Notes: generated from the sequence alone by a model not told the origin. Shown: positions 21,541-33,761, numbered from the stretch's first letter. The stretch: DNA of 64,000 nt from Streptomyces caatingaensis (GCF_001187435.1 NZ_LFXA01000004.1:191001-255000); one strand, 5' to 3'. Numbers and translations: made by a program.

Positions 21541-21592
21541 CCCCCCTTTCACCGTTTCCTGCGCGGCAGCGCGCAGAAACGGTGAAAGGGGG
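21541..21592. terminator. Near-perfect hairpin between convergent genes; repeat-family member
   Basis: CCCTTTCACCGTTTC on the left and GAAACGGTGAAAGGG on the right sit in arms of about 23 bases with a GGCAGC-like loop and one bulged base. It is placed to stop both the TIGR03085-type gene and hisF. The arm sequence recurs at 30.5, 30.8 and 44.3 kb. Confidence 0.75.
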
Positions 21593-21607
21593 GGGCCGGG
21601 GCAATCC

Positions 21608-22363
21608 CTACCGCACCGGGTGCCCCGCCCCCCGCAACGCCGCCTTCACCTCACCGATCCGCAAATCCCCGAAGTGGAACACCGACGCCGCCAGCACGGC
21701 ATCCGCCCCCGCCGCGACGGCCGGCGCGAAGTCGGCGAGCTTCCCGGCCCCGCCGGAAGCAATCACCGGCACGGTGACATGCCTCCGCACCGCCGCGATC
21801 ATCTCGGTGTCGTAGCCGTCCTTCGTCCCGTCCGCGTCCATCGAGTTGAGCAGGATCTCCCCCGCCCCCAACTCCGCCGCGCGGTGCGCCCATTCGACGG
21901 CGTCGAGCCCCGTCCCGCGGCGGCCGCCGTGCGTCGTCACCTCGAACGACCCCGACACCGTACGCCGCGCGTCCACGGAGAGGACGAGCACCTGCCGCCC
22001 GAAGCGCTCCGCGATCTCCCGCACCAGGTCGGGGCGTTCGATCGCGGCCGTGTTGACGCCGACCTTGTCCGCGCCGGCGCGCAGCAGCCTGTCGACGTCG
22101 TCGGCGGTGCGGACGCCGCCGCCGACCGTCAGCGGGATGAAGACCTGCTCGGCCGTGCGCCGGACCACGTCGTAGGTGGTCTCGCGGTTGCCGGAGGAGG
22201 CGGTGATGTCGAGGAAGGTGAGCTCGTCGGCGCCCTCCTGCCCGTAGACGCGGGCCATCTCGACGGGATCGCCCGCGTCGCGCAGGTTCTGGAAGTTGAC
22301 GCCCTTGACGACCCGGCCGTTGTCGACGTCCAGGCAGGGGATGACTCTGACCGCGAGGGTCAC
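21608..22363 (-). CDS. hisF: Imidazole glycerol phosphate synthase, cyclase subunit
   Basis: 251 residues. With HisH it forms imidazole glycerol phosphate and AICAR from PRFAR. The TIM barrel starts [20 protein letters not shown], with the catalytic Asp in CLDV. The second catalytic Asp is in [16 protein letters not shown]. Phosphate loops are [10 protein letters not shown] and IASGGAGKL. It is the last gene of the his group and its GTG start overlaps the ridA stop by 4 bases. Confidence 0.97.
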   Translation of the reverse strand: MTLAVRVIPCLDVDNGRVVKGVNFQNLRDAGDPVEMARVYGQEGADELTFLDITASSGNRETTYDVVRRTAEQVFIPLTVGGGVRTADDVDRLLRAGADKVGVNTAAIERPDLVREIAERFGRQVLVLSVDARRTVSGSFEVTTHGGRRGTGLDAVEWAHRAAELGAGEILLNSMDADGTKDGYDTEMIAAVRRHVTVPVIASGGAGKLADFAPAVAAGADAVLAASVFHFGDLRIGEVKAALRGAGHPVR

Positions 22364-22785
22364 GCGGATTCTCCTCGGAAATCTCCGGAAGCCCTGAATG
22401 CTTCCACTTCTACTTCGACCAGCCAGCGCGAGTCCGCGAACCCCGAGACGACGACGAGCGTGGCCACGGGCCGGACGGTGTCGAAGAGTTCCTTGTGGGC
22501 CCGGCCGACCGCGTCCACGTCACGGGCGTGCGTGATGTACATCCGGGTGCGGACGACGGCCTCCGGCCCGAGCCCGAAGCGCCTCAGCGCGTCCAGCGCG
22601 TTGCCGAAGGCGGCCTTCGTCTGCTCGTACGGGTCCCCCTCGCCCTGGAGGACGCCGTGCACGACGGGGGTCGTGCCGGCGACGAGGACCCGGTCCCCCG
22701 CCGCGACGGCCCGTGCGAAGCCGATCGTCTCCTCCCAGGAGCTGTCGCTCTGCACGCGGCGCGGGGCGGCGGGGTTCGTGGTCAT
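22360..22785 (-). CDS. RidA-family enamine/imine deaminase
   Basis: 141 residues, the standard size. RidA proteins hydrolyse reactive enamine and imine products of PLP enzymes such as serine/threonine dehydratases. The family's key Arg is in [17 protein letters not shown] and the acidic end motif is [14 protein letters not shown]. The gene is embedded in the his group by 4-base overlaps with both priA and hisF, so it is produced with the histidine enzymes. That could mean protection of HisC or another PLP step, which is inference. Confidence 0.88.
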   Translation of the reverse strand: MTTNPAAPRRVQSDSSWEETIGFARAVAAGDRVLVAGTTPVVHGVLQGEGDPYEQTKAAFGNALDALRRFGLGPEAVVRTRMYITHARDVDAVGRAHKELFDTVRPVATLVVVSGFADSRWLVEVEVEAFRASGDFRGESA

Positions 22786-23507
22786 CGGGACACAGCCTCC
22801 AGGGCCTCTTCCAAGGTGAACGCCTTGGCGTAGAGGGCCTTTCCGACGATGGCGCCCTCGACGCCCTCCGGTACCAGAGTGGCGATCGCCCGCAGATCGT
22901 CAAGGGAGGAGACGCCGCCGGAGGCGACGACCGGCCGGTCGGTGACGGCGCAGACGTTCTTGAGCAGCTCCAGGTTGGGGCCCTGGAGGGTGCCGTCCTT
23001 GGCGATGTCGGTGACGACGTAGCGGGCGCAGCCCTCGGCGTCGAGGCGGGCGAGCGTCTCGTAGAGGTCGCCGCCGTCGCGGGTCCAGCCGCGGCCGCGG
23101 AGGGTGGTGCCGCGGACGTCGAGGCCGACGGCGATCCGGTCGCCGTGCTCGGCGATGACGCGGGCGACCCACTCGGGGGTCTCCAGGGCGGCGGTGCCGA
23201 GGTTGACGCGGGTGCAGCCGGTGGCGAGGGCGGCGGCCAGGGAGGCGTCGTCGCGGATGCCGCCGGAGAGTTCGACCTTGATGTCCATGGCGCGGACGAC
23301 CTCGGCGATCCGCTCCCGGTTGTCGCCGGTGCCGAAGGCGGCGTCCAGGTCGACCAGGTGCAGCCACTCGGCGCCGGCGCTCTGCCACGCCCGGGCGGCG
23401 GCGAGCGGGTCGCCGTAGGAGGTCTCGGAGCCGGACTCGCCGTGGACGAGGCGTACGGCCTGCCCGTCGCGCACGTCGACGGCGGGGAGAAGTTCTAGCT
23501 TGCTCAC
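22782..23507 (-). CDS. priA: Bifunctional HisA/TrpF isomerase PriA
   Basis: 241 residues. In Streptomyces and relatives PriA isomerises both ProFAR (histidine pathway) and phosphoribosyl anthranilate (tryptophan pathway). The barrel begins [20 protein letters not shown], with the catalytic Asp in AVDV. The opposite catalytic Asp is in [17 protein letters not shown]. Phosphate loops are [10 protein letters not shown] and [12 protein letters not shown]. No separate trpF is present next to the trp genes, in agreement with the dual role. GTG start with a 4-base overlap with hisH. Confidence 0.95.
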   Translation of the reverse strand: MSKLELLPAVDVRDGQAVRLVHGESGSETSYGDPLAAARAWQSAGAEWLHLVDLDAAFGTGDNRERIAEVVRAMDIKVELSGGIRDDASLAAALATGCTRVNLGTAALETPEWVARVIAEHGDRIAVGLDVRGTTLRGRGWTRDGGDLYETLARLDAEGCARYVVTDIAKDGTLQGPNLELLKNVCAVTDRPVVASGGVSSLDDLRAIATLVPEGVEGAIVGKALYAKAFTLEEALEAVSR

Positions 23508-24151
23508 AGGGTTCCGATCCAGTTGGTGAGGAGCTGGGATCCGGCGTCGCCGGACTTCTCGGGGTGGAACTGGGTGGCCCACAGCGGCCCGTTCTCGACG
23601 GCCGCCACGAACGGCTCGCCGTGCTCGGCCCAGGTGACCTTGGGGGCGCGGATGGCCGCGTTGGTGACCTCGAGGCTCCACGCGCGGACAGCGTAGGAGT
23701 GCACGAAGTAGTAGCGGGTGTCCGCGTCGAGGCCGGCGAAGAGCTCCGAGCCCTCGGCGGGCGTGACGGTGTTCCAGCCCATGTGCGGGACGACGGGGGC
23801 CTTGAGCGGCTCGACCGTGCCGGGCCACTCGTCGAGGCCCTCGGTCTCGACGCCGTGCTCGATGCCGCGCTCGAAGAGGATCTGCATGCCGACGCAGATG
23901 CCCATCACGGGCCGCCCGCCGGACAGCCGCCGGCCGACGACCCAGTCGCCGCGGGCCGCGCGCAGCCCCTCCATGCAGGCGGCGAAGGCGCCGACGCCGG
24001 GGACGAGGAGCCCGTCGGCGTTCATGGCCCTGTCGTAGTCGCCGGTGATCTCGACGTCCGCGCCGACGTGGGCGAGGGCCCGCTCGGCGGACCGGACGTT
24101 GCCGAAGCCGTAGTCGAAGACGACGACCTTCTTGCGCTGCGTACCGCTCAT
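23504..24151 (-). CDS. hisH: Imidazole glycerol phosphate synthase, glutaminase subunit
   Basis: 215 residues. It supplies ammonia from glutamine to HisF. The class I amidotransferase triad is visible: the nucleophile Cys in [16 protein letters not shown], and His plus Glu in [14 protein letters not shown]. The N-terminus [15 protein letters not shown] is typical. I chose the ATG at 24151 because it overlaps the upstream stop by 4 bases; an in-frame start 14 codons earlier would overlap the preceding gene by 46 bases. Confidence 0.96.
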   Translation of the reverse strand: MSGTQRKKVVVFDYGFGNVRSAERALAHVGADVEITGDYDRAMNADGLLVPGVGAFAACMEGLRAARGDWVVGRRLSGGRPVMGICVGMQILFERGIEHGVETEGLDEWPGTVEPLKAPVVPHMGWNTVTPAEGSELFAGLDADTRYYFVHSYAVRAWSLEVTNAAIRAPKVTWAEHGEPFVAAVENGPLWATQFHPEKSGDAGSQLLTNWIGTL

Positions 24152-24311
24152 GACCACAGGCTTTCGATCCGGAGGACACCGGCGGCCAGACACATCGTGG
24201 CACCGATGCCCAGCAGGACGATCACGCTCTTGGGCATGCCCTGCTTGACGAAGGAGATGATCCCGCCGACGAGGAAGAGCCCGACGACGATCAGCGTCGT
24301 GGAGAGGCCGT

Positions 24312-24315
<4 letters not shown>
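24148..24315 (-). CDS. Small two-helix membrane protein in the his operon
   Basis: 55 residues from a GTG at 24315. Two hydrophobic helices are seen, [20 protein letters not shown] and [19 protein letters not shown], joined by the short KQGMPK turn. Both ends overlap neighbours by 4 bases: its start with the hisB stop and its stop with the hisH start, so it is locked into translation of the pathway. I know of no function. The tight overlaps on both sides argue that it is a real gene. Confidence 0.8.
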
Positions 24316-27343
<3,028 letters not shown>

Positions 27344-27402
27344 TCAGACCCGCCGCATCACACGGCTCTCCGTACCACCCAGTGATACGCCGCTCGGGCA
27401 CC

Positions 27403-27420
27403 TTGACGGGAGCCCGTCAA
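27403..27420. promoter_or_regulatory. Palindrome in the his promoter region
   Basis: TTGACGGG and CCCGTCAA are separated by 2 bases, an 8+8 perfect inverted repeat 70-90 bases upstream of hisD and 155-170 bases upstream of the divergent gene. Both arms also resemble a -35 box. It could be an operator; the regulator is unknown. Confidence 0.45.
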
Positions 27421-27575
27421 AGTTGACCGCACGCTGGGTGTTCAAGCGGTGACCCACGGGGAATCGGGCCAGTACACACGTACCGCGTGACGCAAGCACG
27501 TACGGACACGCGGTTCCGGCCGGGGGCCCGGGGTCGCCCCCGGGGCAGACGCAGCACCCCGCCAGGGAGGGAACC

Positions 27576-29191
27576 GTGACCGAGACGGACACCGGCGGAC
27601 CGCCCCCCGGGCTCGGCCTCACCGCCGCCGAGGAGGGCATGTGGCGGGCCTTCCGCACCGGCACCACCCACGACCTGCGCACCGACCGCCCCGAGCGGAA
27701 CGACCCCGACGGCCCGCACACCTGGGGCCCGGAGCGCAGCGTCCGCGCCCTGGTCGTCGCCCTGCTGCTGCTCGACAGCCCGCCGCCGCTGCCCGGCCGG
27801 GTGGCCGCCCTCAAGCTCAACGGCGTGCAGATCACCGGGCTGCTGGACCTGTCCGGGGGCACCGTCCGCCCCTACGTCGAGATGCAGAACTGCCGTTTCG
27901 AGCAGCAGCTGCTGCTGCCCGAGAGCCACTTCACCACCCTGCGCCTGGTCGGCTGCGCCATTCCCCGGCTGGAGGCCGCCCGGCTGCACACCGAGGGCGA
28001 CCTGCACCTGCCGCGCTGCGTGGTGCGGCGCGGCATCCGGCTGACCGACGCGCGGATCGGCACCGACCTGCTGCTCAACCAGGCCGTGGTGCGGCGCGAC
28101 CGGCGCGGGGTGGCCATCGCCGCCGACGGGCTCTCGGTCGGCCAGGACCTCCAGGCCGAACTCACCCGCAGCTACGGCGAGTTGAGCATGCGCGGCGCGA
28201 CCATAGGGGTCTCGCTGAGCCTGCGCGGCTCCACCCTGAGCAACCCCTTCGGCCGGCGCGCGCTCAACGCCCCGCAGCTCACCGTGGAGCGCACCGTCTA
28301 CCTGACGCCCGCCGCCGACGCCGGCCCCGTCCCGGCCGGCACCACACCCCCGTACGGCATCTCGCTCTCCGCCCCGGACCCCACCACCCCGGGCACGGCA
28401 CCCGGATGCGGCGCTTCACCTGCGAGGGCGGGATGCGGCTGGACGACGGCCGGTTCGGCGACGCGGTCGACTTCAGCAGCGCCCGGCTGGTGATGACCGG
28501 CGACCAGGAGCTGTCGCTGCGCCGCGTCCAGACGCCCGAGCTGCGCTTCCTCGGGGAACGGCCGGAGAGCGGCCGGGTGGTCCTCTCCGGCGCCAAGGTG
28601 GTCAACCTGGTGGACCGGTGGGAGAGCTGGCCGGGGCCCGGCGGGCTGGTGATGGCGGGGTTCTCGTACGAGACGCTGATACCGCTCGGCGGCTTCCCGC
28701 TCGCCAGACGCCTGGAGTGGGTGGCCGCGGCCACCCCCGAGTACGCCCCCGAGCCCTACGAGTGCCTGGCCGCGTCCCTGCGCGCCGGCGGCGAGGACAC
28801 CGACGCCCGCGCGGTGCTGCTGGCCAAGCAGCGCCGGCGCCGCGAGACGCTGCCGCTCGCCGGCAAGGCGTGGGGCTACCTCCAGGACTGGACCGTCGCC
28901 TACGGCTACCGCCCCGGGCGGGCCGCGCTGTGGATGGCCGTGCTGTGGGCGCTGGGCACGGCGTACTTCTCCCAGCACCCGATGCCCCGGGTGAAGCCGG
29001 ACGAGGGGCCCAGCTGGAACCCCGCCCTCTACACCCTCGACCTGCTGCTGCCGGTGATCGACCTCGGCCAGGGTCCGGCCTGGCGGACCAGCGGGACGGG
29101 GCAGTGGCTGGCCAGTGCGCTCATCCTGGTCGGCTGGGTGCTGGCCACGACGGTGGCGGCGGGGGCGTCGCGGCTGCTGCGACGGCAGTGA
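27576..29191 (+). pseudogene. Membrane-associated pentapeptide-like repeat protein, frameshifted
   Basis: One gene split by a frameshift. The first frame (from GTG 27576, with AGGGAGG upstream) encodes repeated short strands such as LKLNGVQITGLLDLSGG and LHLPRCVVRRGIRLTDARIG, a solenoid pattern. From about 28390 the homologous sequence continues in another frame as RMRRFTCEGGMRLDDGRFG and ends with two hydrophobic helices (AALWMAVLWALGTAYF and WLASALILVGWVLATTV). A single missing base between about 28385 and 28400, in a C/G-run, would restore a 538-residue protein. Either a sequencing error or a real inactivating mutation. Similar Streptomyces proteins are labelled membrane-associated oxidoreductases without proof. 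Confidence 0.75.
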
Positions 29192-29225
29192 GGGCGGGGA
29201 GCGCGCGCGGTTAGGCTTGACCGCT

Positions 29226-29963
29226 GTGACCTCCGCGCGCCTTCCGATCTTCCCGCTCAACTCGGTGCTGTTCCCCGGCCTCGTCCTGCCCCTGAACGTC
29301 TTCGAGCAGCGGTACCGCGCGATGATGCGCCACCTCGACGGACTGCCGGAGGACGAACCGCGCCGCTTCGGCGTCGTGGCCATCCGCGACGGGCTGGAGG
29401 TGGCCCCCAGCGCCCCGGGGCTGCCCACCGGGACGCCGCCCGAGCCCGGCCCCGCGACCGGCTTCGGGCCCGACCCGATCGCGGCGTTCCACACGGTGGG
29501 CTGCGTGGCGGAGGCCGCGACCATCCGGGAGCGGGACGACGGCACCTACGAGGTGCTGGCGACCGGCACCACCCGCTTCCGGCTGCTCTCCGTCGACGCC
29601 TCCGGTCCCTATCTGACCGGCGAGGTCGAGGACCTGCCGGAGCGGCCCGGCGAGGGCGCCGGGGCGCTCGCCTCCGGCGTGCTGCGGGCCTTCCGCGCGT
29701 ACCAGAAGCGGCTGGCCGGGGCCAGCGAACGCTCCCTGACCGGGCGGACGGAGCTGCCCGACGAGCCGTCCGTCCTCTCCTACCTGGTCGCCGCCGCCAC
29801 CATGCTCGACGTCCCGGCCCGGCAGCGGCTGCTGGAGGCGCCGGACACGGCCTCCCGGCTCGCCGCCGAGCTGGACGTGCTGCGCACCGAGTCGGCGTTG
29901 ATCGCCAAGCTTCCGTCGGTGCCGGCGGGCGACCTGACGCGGCGCCCGACGAGCCCCAACTGA
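29226..29963 (+). CDS. Stand-alone Lon N-terminal-domain protein
   Basis: 245 residues from the GTG at 29226. The N-terminal LPIFPLNSVLFPGLVLPLNVFEQRYRAM is the classic opening of the Lon substrate-binding domain, followed by GCVAEAATIRERDDGTYEV and a TGTTRFRLL strand. No AAA+ ATPase or Ser-Lys protease domain follows, so it is not a protease itself; it may bind substrates or misfolded proteins. It begins 34 bases after the frameshifted gene and is followed 15 bases later by the YbaK gene. Confidence 0.88.
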   Translation: MTSARLPIFPLNSVLFPGLVLPLNVFEQRYRAMMRHLDGLPEDEPRRFGVVAIRDGLEVAPSAPGLPTGTPPEPGPATGFGPDPIAAFHTVGCVAEAATIRERDDGTYEVLATGTTRFRLLSVDASGPYLTGEVEDLPERPGEGAGALASGVLRAFRAYQKRLAGASERSLTGRTELPDEPSVLSYLVAAATMLDVPARQRLLEAPDTASRLAAELDVLRTESALIAKLPSVPAGDLTRRPTSPN

Positions 29964-29978
29964 CCGGAGGGGGAACCC

Positions 29979-30491
29979 TTGTCGAAGAAGTCCGGCAGGC
30001 CCGGCGCGTCCGGCGCGACGCCGGCCGTCAAGGCCCTGGAGAAGGCGGGCGTCGCCTTCTCCGTCCACGCCTACGCGCACGATCCCGCCTCCTCCTCGTA
30101 CTCCTCGTACGGCGAGGAGGCCGCCGCGGCCCTCGGCGTCGACCCGTCGCGCGTCTTCAAGACCCTCGTCGCGGACGTGGACGGCGCCCTGACGGTGGCC
30201 GTCGTCCCCGTCGCCGGCTCGCTGGACCTCAAGGCGCTGGCGGCGGCGGTCGGGGGGAAGCGGGCGGCGATGGCGGACCCGGCGGCGGCGGAGCGTGCGA
30301 CGGGCTACGTCCGTGGCGGCATCTCGCCGCTGGGGCAGCGGAGGCGCTTGCCGACGGCCCTGGACGCGTCGGCCCTCGCCCACGCCACGATCCACGTCTC
30401 GGCGGGCCGCCGGGGGCTGGAGCTGGAGCTGTCCCCCCGGGACCTGGCGGTGCTGACGGGAGCGGTGCTCGCCCCGATCGGCCGCGCCTAG
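29979..30491 (+). CDS. ybaK: YbaK/EbsC-type Cys-tRNA(Pro) deacylase
   Basis: 170 residues from a TTG start with GGAGGGGG close upstream. YbaK hydrolyses cysteinyl-tRNA(Pro) made in error by prolyl-tRNA synthetase. The family's core is visible: ATPAVKALEKAGVAF, YGEEAAAALGVDPSRVFKTL with the catalytic Lys, and GYVRGGISPLGQRRRLPT. The C-terminal ISPLG..LPT pattern is diagnostic for the bacterial deacylase. It lies just before a repeat-rich gap. Confidence 0.92.
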   Translation: MSKKSGRPGASGATPAVKALEKAGVAFSVHAYAHDPASSSYSSYGEEAAAALGVDPSRVFKTLVADVDGALTVAVVPVAGSLDLKALAAAVGGKRAAMADPAAAERATGYVRGGISPLGQRRRLPTALDASALAHATIHVSAGRRGLELELSPRDLAVLTGAVLAPIGRA

Positions 30492-30509
30492 CACATTTCC
30501 TCTCCCCGC

Positions 30510-30817
30510 CCCGCCCTTTCACCGTTTCCCAGGGGCTCCGCCCCTCGCCCCCGGAACCGCGCTCCGCGCGGTCGGAGCGGGGCTTCGCCCCCGCACCCCA
30601 CCGGGGGCTCCGCCCCCTGGCCCCCGGAACCCGCTCCGCGCGGTTGGCGGCTGCGCCCCCTGCACCCCCGATCGCGGCTTCGCCGCTCGTCCTCAAGCCC
30701 AGGACGGGCTGATTTTCAGCCCGTCCTGGGGGCACCCCCTCTGGGGGAGTTCGAGGACGAATGCGGCGCAGCCGCACTGCCCCGCGCGGCAGCGCGCAGA
30801 AACGGTGAAAGGGCGGG
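30510..30817. repeat. 308-base intergenic element with 19-base inverted ends
   Basis: CCCGCCCTTTCACCGTTTC at 30510-30528 is repeated in perfect inverted orientation at 30799-30817. Inside are a 15-base hairpin and a stretch (30661-30698) nearly identical, inverted, to 44161-44200. There is no transposase or target duplication that I can see. Confidence 0.7.
30698..30730. terminator. Strong hairpin within the intergenic element
   Basis: CCCAGGACGGGCTGA at 30698-30712 and TCAGCCCGTCCTGGG at 30716-30730 form a perfect 15-base stem with a TTT loop. It probably ends transcription from ybaK. Confidence 0.65.
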
Positions 30818-30961
30818 ACAGGGGCACCAGCCGTCCGCAGGACAACCGCGCGAAGCGCGGCTGCGGGCCCGCGGGGGCGCAGCCCAGGAGGCCCAGGAGG
30901 CGCACCCCCGGAGAGATGCCGCCCCCTCGACAACCACCCCCACCCGCGCTACGACACCCCC

Positions 30962-31036
30962 ATGTCCAAACGCACCCGCAAGCGCAGATGGAGGCTCCGC
31001 AAGAACCGCGCCAACCACGGCCGCAGGCCGGCCTAG
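30962..31036 (+). CDS. Ribosomal protein bL37 (24 residues)
   Basis: 24 codons and a stop. The peptide is almost entirely basic: it begins MSKRTRKRRWR and ends ANHGRRPA. This pattern (K-R-x-R-K near the start, then NHGxRP at the end) matches bL37, the tiny large-subunit protein first seen in structures of mycobacterial ribosomes. Such a gene is too short for most gene finders. No clear Shine-Dalgarno stands before the ATG, so leaderless or weakly led translation is possible. Its TAG shares three bases with the stop codon of the convergent gene. Confidence 0.75.
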   Translation: MSKRTRKRRWRLRKNRANHGRRPA

Positions 31037-31662
31037 CCCTCGCGGGAGGACCCCGCCTCGGGCCCGGGCCCCGGGACCTCGTCCCGGGGCCCGAACAGCG
31101 CCGTCAGGAGCAGATGCACCGCCATCGCCGCCAGCGGGAACGCCAGCAGCATCCCCTTCGCCCCCAGCCGCAGGGGCGCGTCGAAGACGACGCCCTTGCC
31201 GACGGCCCGCGCGTGGGCGACGACGTCCGACGTCGGCCCCAGCCACATGCCGAGCCGCCAGGCGACCAGCGAGCCGAGGAGGGCGCCGACCGCGAGGCCG
31301 GTGACGGGACCGACGCCGCCCGCGCGCCGCAGCAGGAAGACGACGGTGGCGCTCACGGCGCCGAAGCCGAGGCCGAGCAGGGCGAACGTGCCGTCCGCGC
31401 CGATCGCCTGCTCCCCCTCCGAGCTCCGCAGGAAGACCGCCTTGCCGTCGGAGATCAACGGCACCCGGGGCGCCAGCCACAGCCACAGGAACCCCAGCAG
31501 CACCCCGGACACCGTCACCACCGCCGCGACGACCGCGGCCGACGGCAGCTCGGCCCGCAGGGCCCGGGAGAGCGTGGCCGGGCCGCCGGGCGGAACGTCC
31601 CCGGCGGATTCCGGGTGGTGCGGGGGCCGGTCGTGCGGGGAGGGCGTCAGTGGTGCGGTCAC
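31033..31662 (-). CDS. DUF2567-type membrane protein
   Basis: 209 residues from a GTG at 31662. A polar Pro-rich N-terminus (about 1-40) is followed by four hydrophobic segments: AAVVAAVVTVSGVLLGFLWLW, FALLGLGFGAVSATVVFLL, a third about residues 122-142, and LLAFPLAAMAVHLLLTALFG. The order helix-loop-helix with a loop containing VPLISDGKAVFLRSSEGEQAIGAD matches the actinobacterial DUF2567 family of unknown function. It follows the ABC permease gene by 56 bases, so it may belong to the same transcript. Confidence 0.7.
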   Translation of the reverse strand: MTAPLTPSPHDRPPHHPESAGDVPPGGPATLSRALRAELPSAAVVAAVVTVSGVLLGFLWLWLAPRVPLISDGKAVFLRSSEGEQAIGADGTFALLGLGFGAVSATVVFLLRRAGGVGPVTGLAVGALLGSLVAWRLGMWLGPTSDVVAHARAVGKGVVFDAPLRLGAKGMLLAFPLAAMAVHLLLTALFGPRDEVPGPGPEAGSSREG

Positions 31663-31718
31663 CCCGCCATCGTGCCAGGTCGCGCCCCCGGGGCGCCCAC
31701 CGCGGCGCGTCCCGGGCC

Positions 31719-32555
31719 TCACCGCACCGCGGCCCGGCGGAAGGCCCAGGTCGCCACGGCCAGCGAGACCACGCCGACGGCGGCGCACACGCCCAGGTCG
31801 GCGGCGGTCAGCAGCCAGTCGGGCCGCGCGTCGAAGGACCGGGCGAGCGCCTCGACGCCGTACGTCGAGGGCAGCAGGTCCCGCGCCCAGACGACCGGCT
31901 CGGGCAGGTGCGCGGCGGGCAGCACGCCGAGCAGCAGCGCCGCCGACATGCCCAGCTGGCCGCAGAGCGTGGCCAGTTCGGGCCGCGGCGCGAGCAGCCC
32001 GAGCGCGGCGCCGAGCCCGGAGAGCGCGGCGCCCGACAGCGGGATCACCGCGGCCAGCACCCACAGGTGGGCGAGCGGCAGTTTGAACAGCAGGCTGCCG
32101 ACGACGGCCGTGACGGCCGTCCCGGGCACGGTGAACGAGGCGTAGGCCGCCGCCGCGCCGAGCACGACGGCCGCGGGCGGCACGGGCAGCGTCGCGTAGT
32201 GGTCGAGGCCGCCGCTCGCGCGCAACTGGCCGAAGTACTGGGCGAGGAGGTTCAGCGCGACGAAGGCGACCACGAGCACGCTGGACCCGGCCACCACGGC
32301 CCGCGCCTCGTCGCCCCCGTCCACCACGCCCCGCATCAGGATCATGATCCCGACGGACTGGAAGGTCGCGACGAACAGCAGCGGGATCCGCGCCACCCGG
32401 GCGCGCGAGAGCTGCGCGCGGTAGACGGCCGAGAGCGCGGGCAGCAGCCGGGCGCGCGGCGCGAGCGGGGCCGCGGCCCCGTCGTGCGGGGGCCGGGCCC
32501 GGACCGCGCCCCGCGCCCGGACCTTCCCGGGCGCCGCCTCGGATACAGCACTCAC
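31719..32555 (-). CDS. ABC exporter permease (ABC-2 type)
   Basis: 278 residues with six hydrophobic helices in the ABC-2 permease pattern. The start is the GTG at 32555, which has AGGAG 8-9 bases upstream. A cytoplasmic N-terminus (about 1-45) leads into LLFVATFQSVGIMILM, then VAFVALNLLAQYFGQLRASGGLDHYATLP, and the later conserved PLSGAALSGLGAALGLL and ARDLLPSTYGVEALA. It pairs with the ATP-binding protein encoded 34 bases upstream. The transported molecule is unknown; drug or lipid export is common. Confidence 0.88.
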   Translation of the reverse strand: MSAVSEAAPGKVRARGAVRARPPHDGAAAPLAPRARLLPALSAVYRAQLSRARVARIPLLFVATFQSVGIMILMRGVVDGGDEARAVVAGSSVLVVAFVALNLLAQYFGQLRASGGLDHYATLPVPPAAVVLGAAAAYASFTVPGTAVTAVVGSLLFKLPLAHLWVLAAVIPLSGAALSGLGAALGLLAPRPELATLCGQLGMSAALLLGVLPAAHLPEPVVWARDLLPSTYGVEALARSFDARPDWLLTAADLGVCAAVGVVSLAVATWAFRRAAVR

Positions 32556-32589
32556 GCGGCACACTCCTGTTCCGTTCGGGGCAGGTGCC

Positions 32590-33612
32590 TCACCCCTTCA
32601 CCAGCCCTTCCGCGCGACCGCCCAGCGCGAGGTAGACGTCCTCCAGGCTGGGTGTGGCGAGGGTGAAGTCGTCGAGCGCGGCGAAGGCAGGCCCGCCGGT
32701 CACGGCCGCGACGGCGGCCCGCGCCCCGGCCGCGTCCAGCCGCAGCGACCAGCGGCGGCCGGTCTCGGTGGCCGCGCCGCGCAGGGCGGCGACCTCCGGG
32801 ACGTCGAGCGGCGGCGCGTCGCGCCAGACGAGTTCGACGCGGACCTCGTCGGCGACGAGCTCCTTGAGCCCGGCGGGGGTGCCGCAGGCGATGATCCGGC
32901 CGCTCTCCAGCACGGCGACCCGGTCGAGGACCGTCTCGGCCTCGATGACGTTGTGCGTCACCAGCAGCACCGTCGTGCCGCGCTCGGCGCGGCGCCGGTC
33001 CACGGCGGCCCACACGGCGCGGCGGGCGACGGGGTCCATGCCGGTGGTCGGCTCGTCGAGGACGAGGACGGGGCGCTCGCCGACGAGGGCGGTGGCGAAG
33101 CAGGCGAGGCGGCGCTGGCCGCCGGAGAGCTTCTTCAGCGGCCGCCCGGCGATCGGGCCGAGCCCCAGCTCGTCGAGGACGGCGTCCCGTTCGGCGCGGG
33201 CGGCGCGCAGGGTCAGGCCGCGCAGCCGGCCGGTGGTCTCGGCGGCGAGGGCCACGGTGAGCTCGTCGAGCGCGGTGGACTCCTGGCCGAGGTAGCCGAC
33301 GAGGCGGGCGGCCCGGTCGGGGTGGCGTACGAGGTCGTGGCCGAGCAGGTCGACGCTGCCGGCGTCGGGCCGCAGCAGTCCGGTCAGCTGCCGCACCAGC
33401 GTCGTCTTGCCGGCGCCGTTGGGGCCGAGCAGCCCGAAGACCTCGGCGCGGCGGACGTCGAGGTCGATGCCGTCGCTGGCGCGGACGGGGTCGCCGCCGC
33501 GGGCGGGGGCGTACGTCTTGACGAGGCCGCGCACGGTGCACACGGTGTCGCCCGCGTCGTCCGCCCGCCCCGGGGAGCCGCCCCGCTCCTCCTGTCCCGC
33601 GCCCATCTCCAC
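32590..33612 (-). CDS. ABC transporter ATP-binding protein
   Basis: 340 residues, DrrA-like. It has Walker A GLLGPNGAGKTTLVR, Q-loop GYLGQEST, the signature KKLSGGQRRLACFATAL, Walker B VLVLDEPTTGMD, and the switch His in LLVTHNVIEAE. A C-terminal region of about 90 residues (after GLKELVADEVRVEL) resembles the regulatory tail of multidrug ABC ATPases. It drives the permease encoded next to it. ATG start at 33612; a second ATG 2 codons later is equally possible. Confidence 0.94.
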   Translation of the reverse strand: MEMGAGQEERGGSPGRADDAGDTVCTVRGLVKTYAPARGGDPVRASDGIDLDVRRAEVFGLLGPNGAGKTTLVRQLTGLLRPDAGSVDLLGHDLVRHPDRAARLVGYLGQESTALDELTVALAAETTGRLRGLTLRAARAERDAVLDELGLGPIAGRPLKKLSGGQRRLACFATALVGERPVLVLDEPTTGMDPVARRAVWAAVDRRRAERGTTVLLVTHNVIEAETVLDRVAVLESGRIIACGTPAGLKELVADEVRVELVWRDAPPLDVPEVAALRGAATETGRRWSLRLDAAGARAAVAAVTGGPAFAALDDFTLATPSLEDVYLALGGRAEGLVKG

Positions 33613-33761
33613 GAGCTATGAGGGTACGCGCAGGGGGCGCACGCCCGTGCCGCGGGGTCGGCGCGTTTCCCGCCACGCGGGCGCGCGCCCGCGTCGACGC
33701 CCTGTCGTCGCGCCCGCGTTCTCCCACCGCCCCACTGGGAGGGGGCGGGAGAGGGAGGGGT

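Larger units (their letters stand above)
30492..30961. other. Gene-free, repeat-rich region
   Basis: 470 bases between ybaK and the bL37 gene. It holds an element bounded by inverted copies of a 19-base sequence (see the repeat entry), a strong hairpin and many short GC palindromes such as GGGGCTCCGCCCC. I see no convincing gene in it. Confidence 0.6.
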
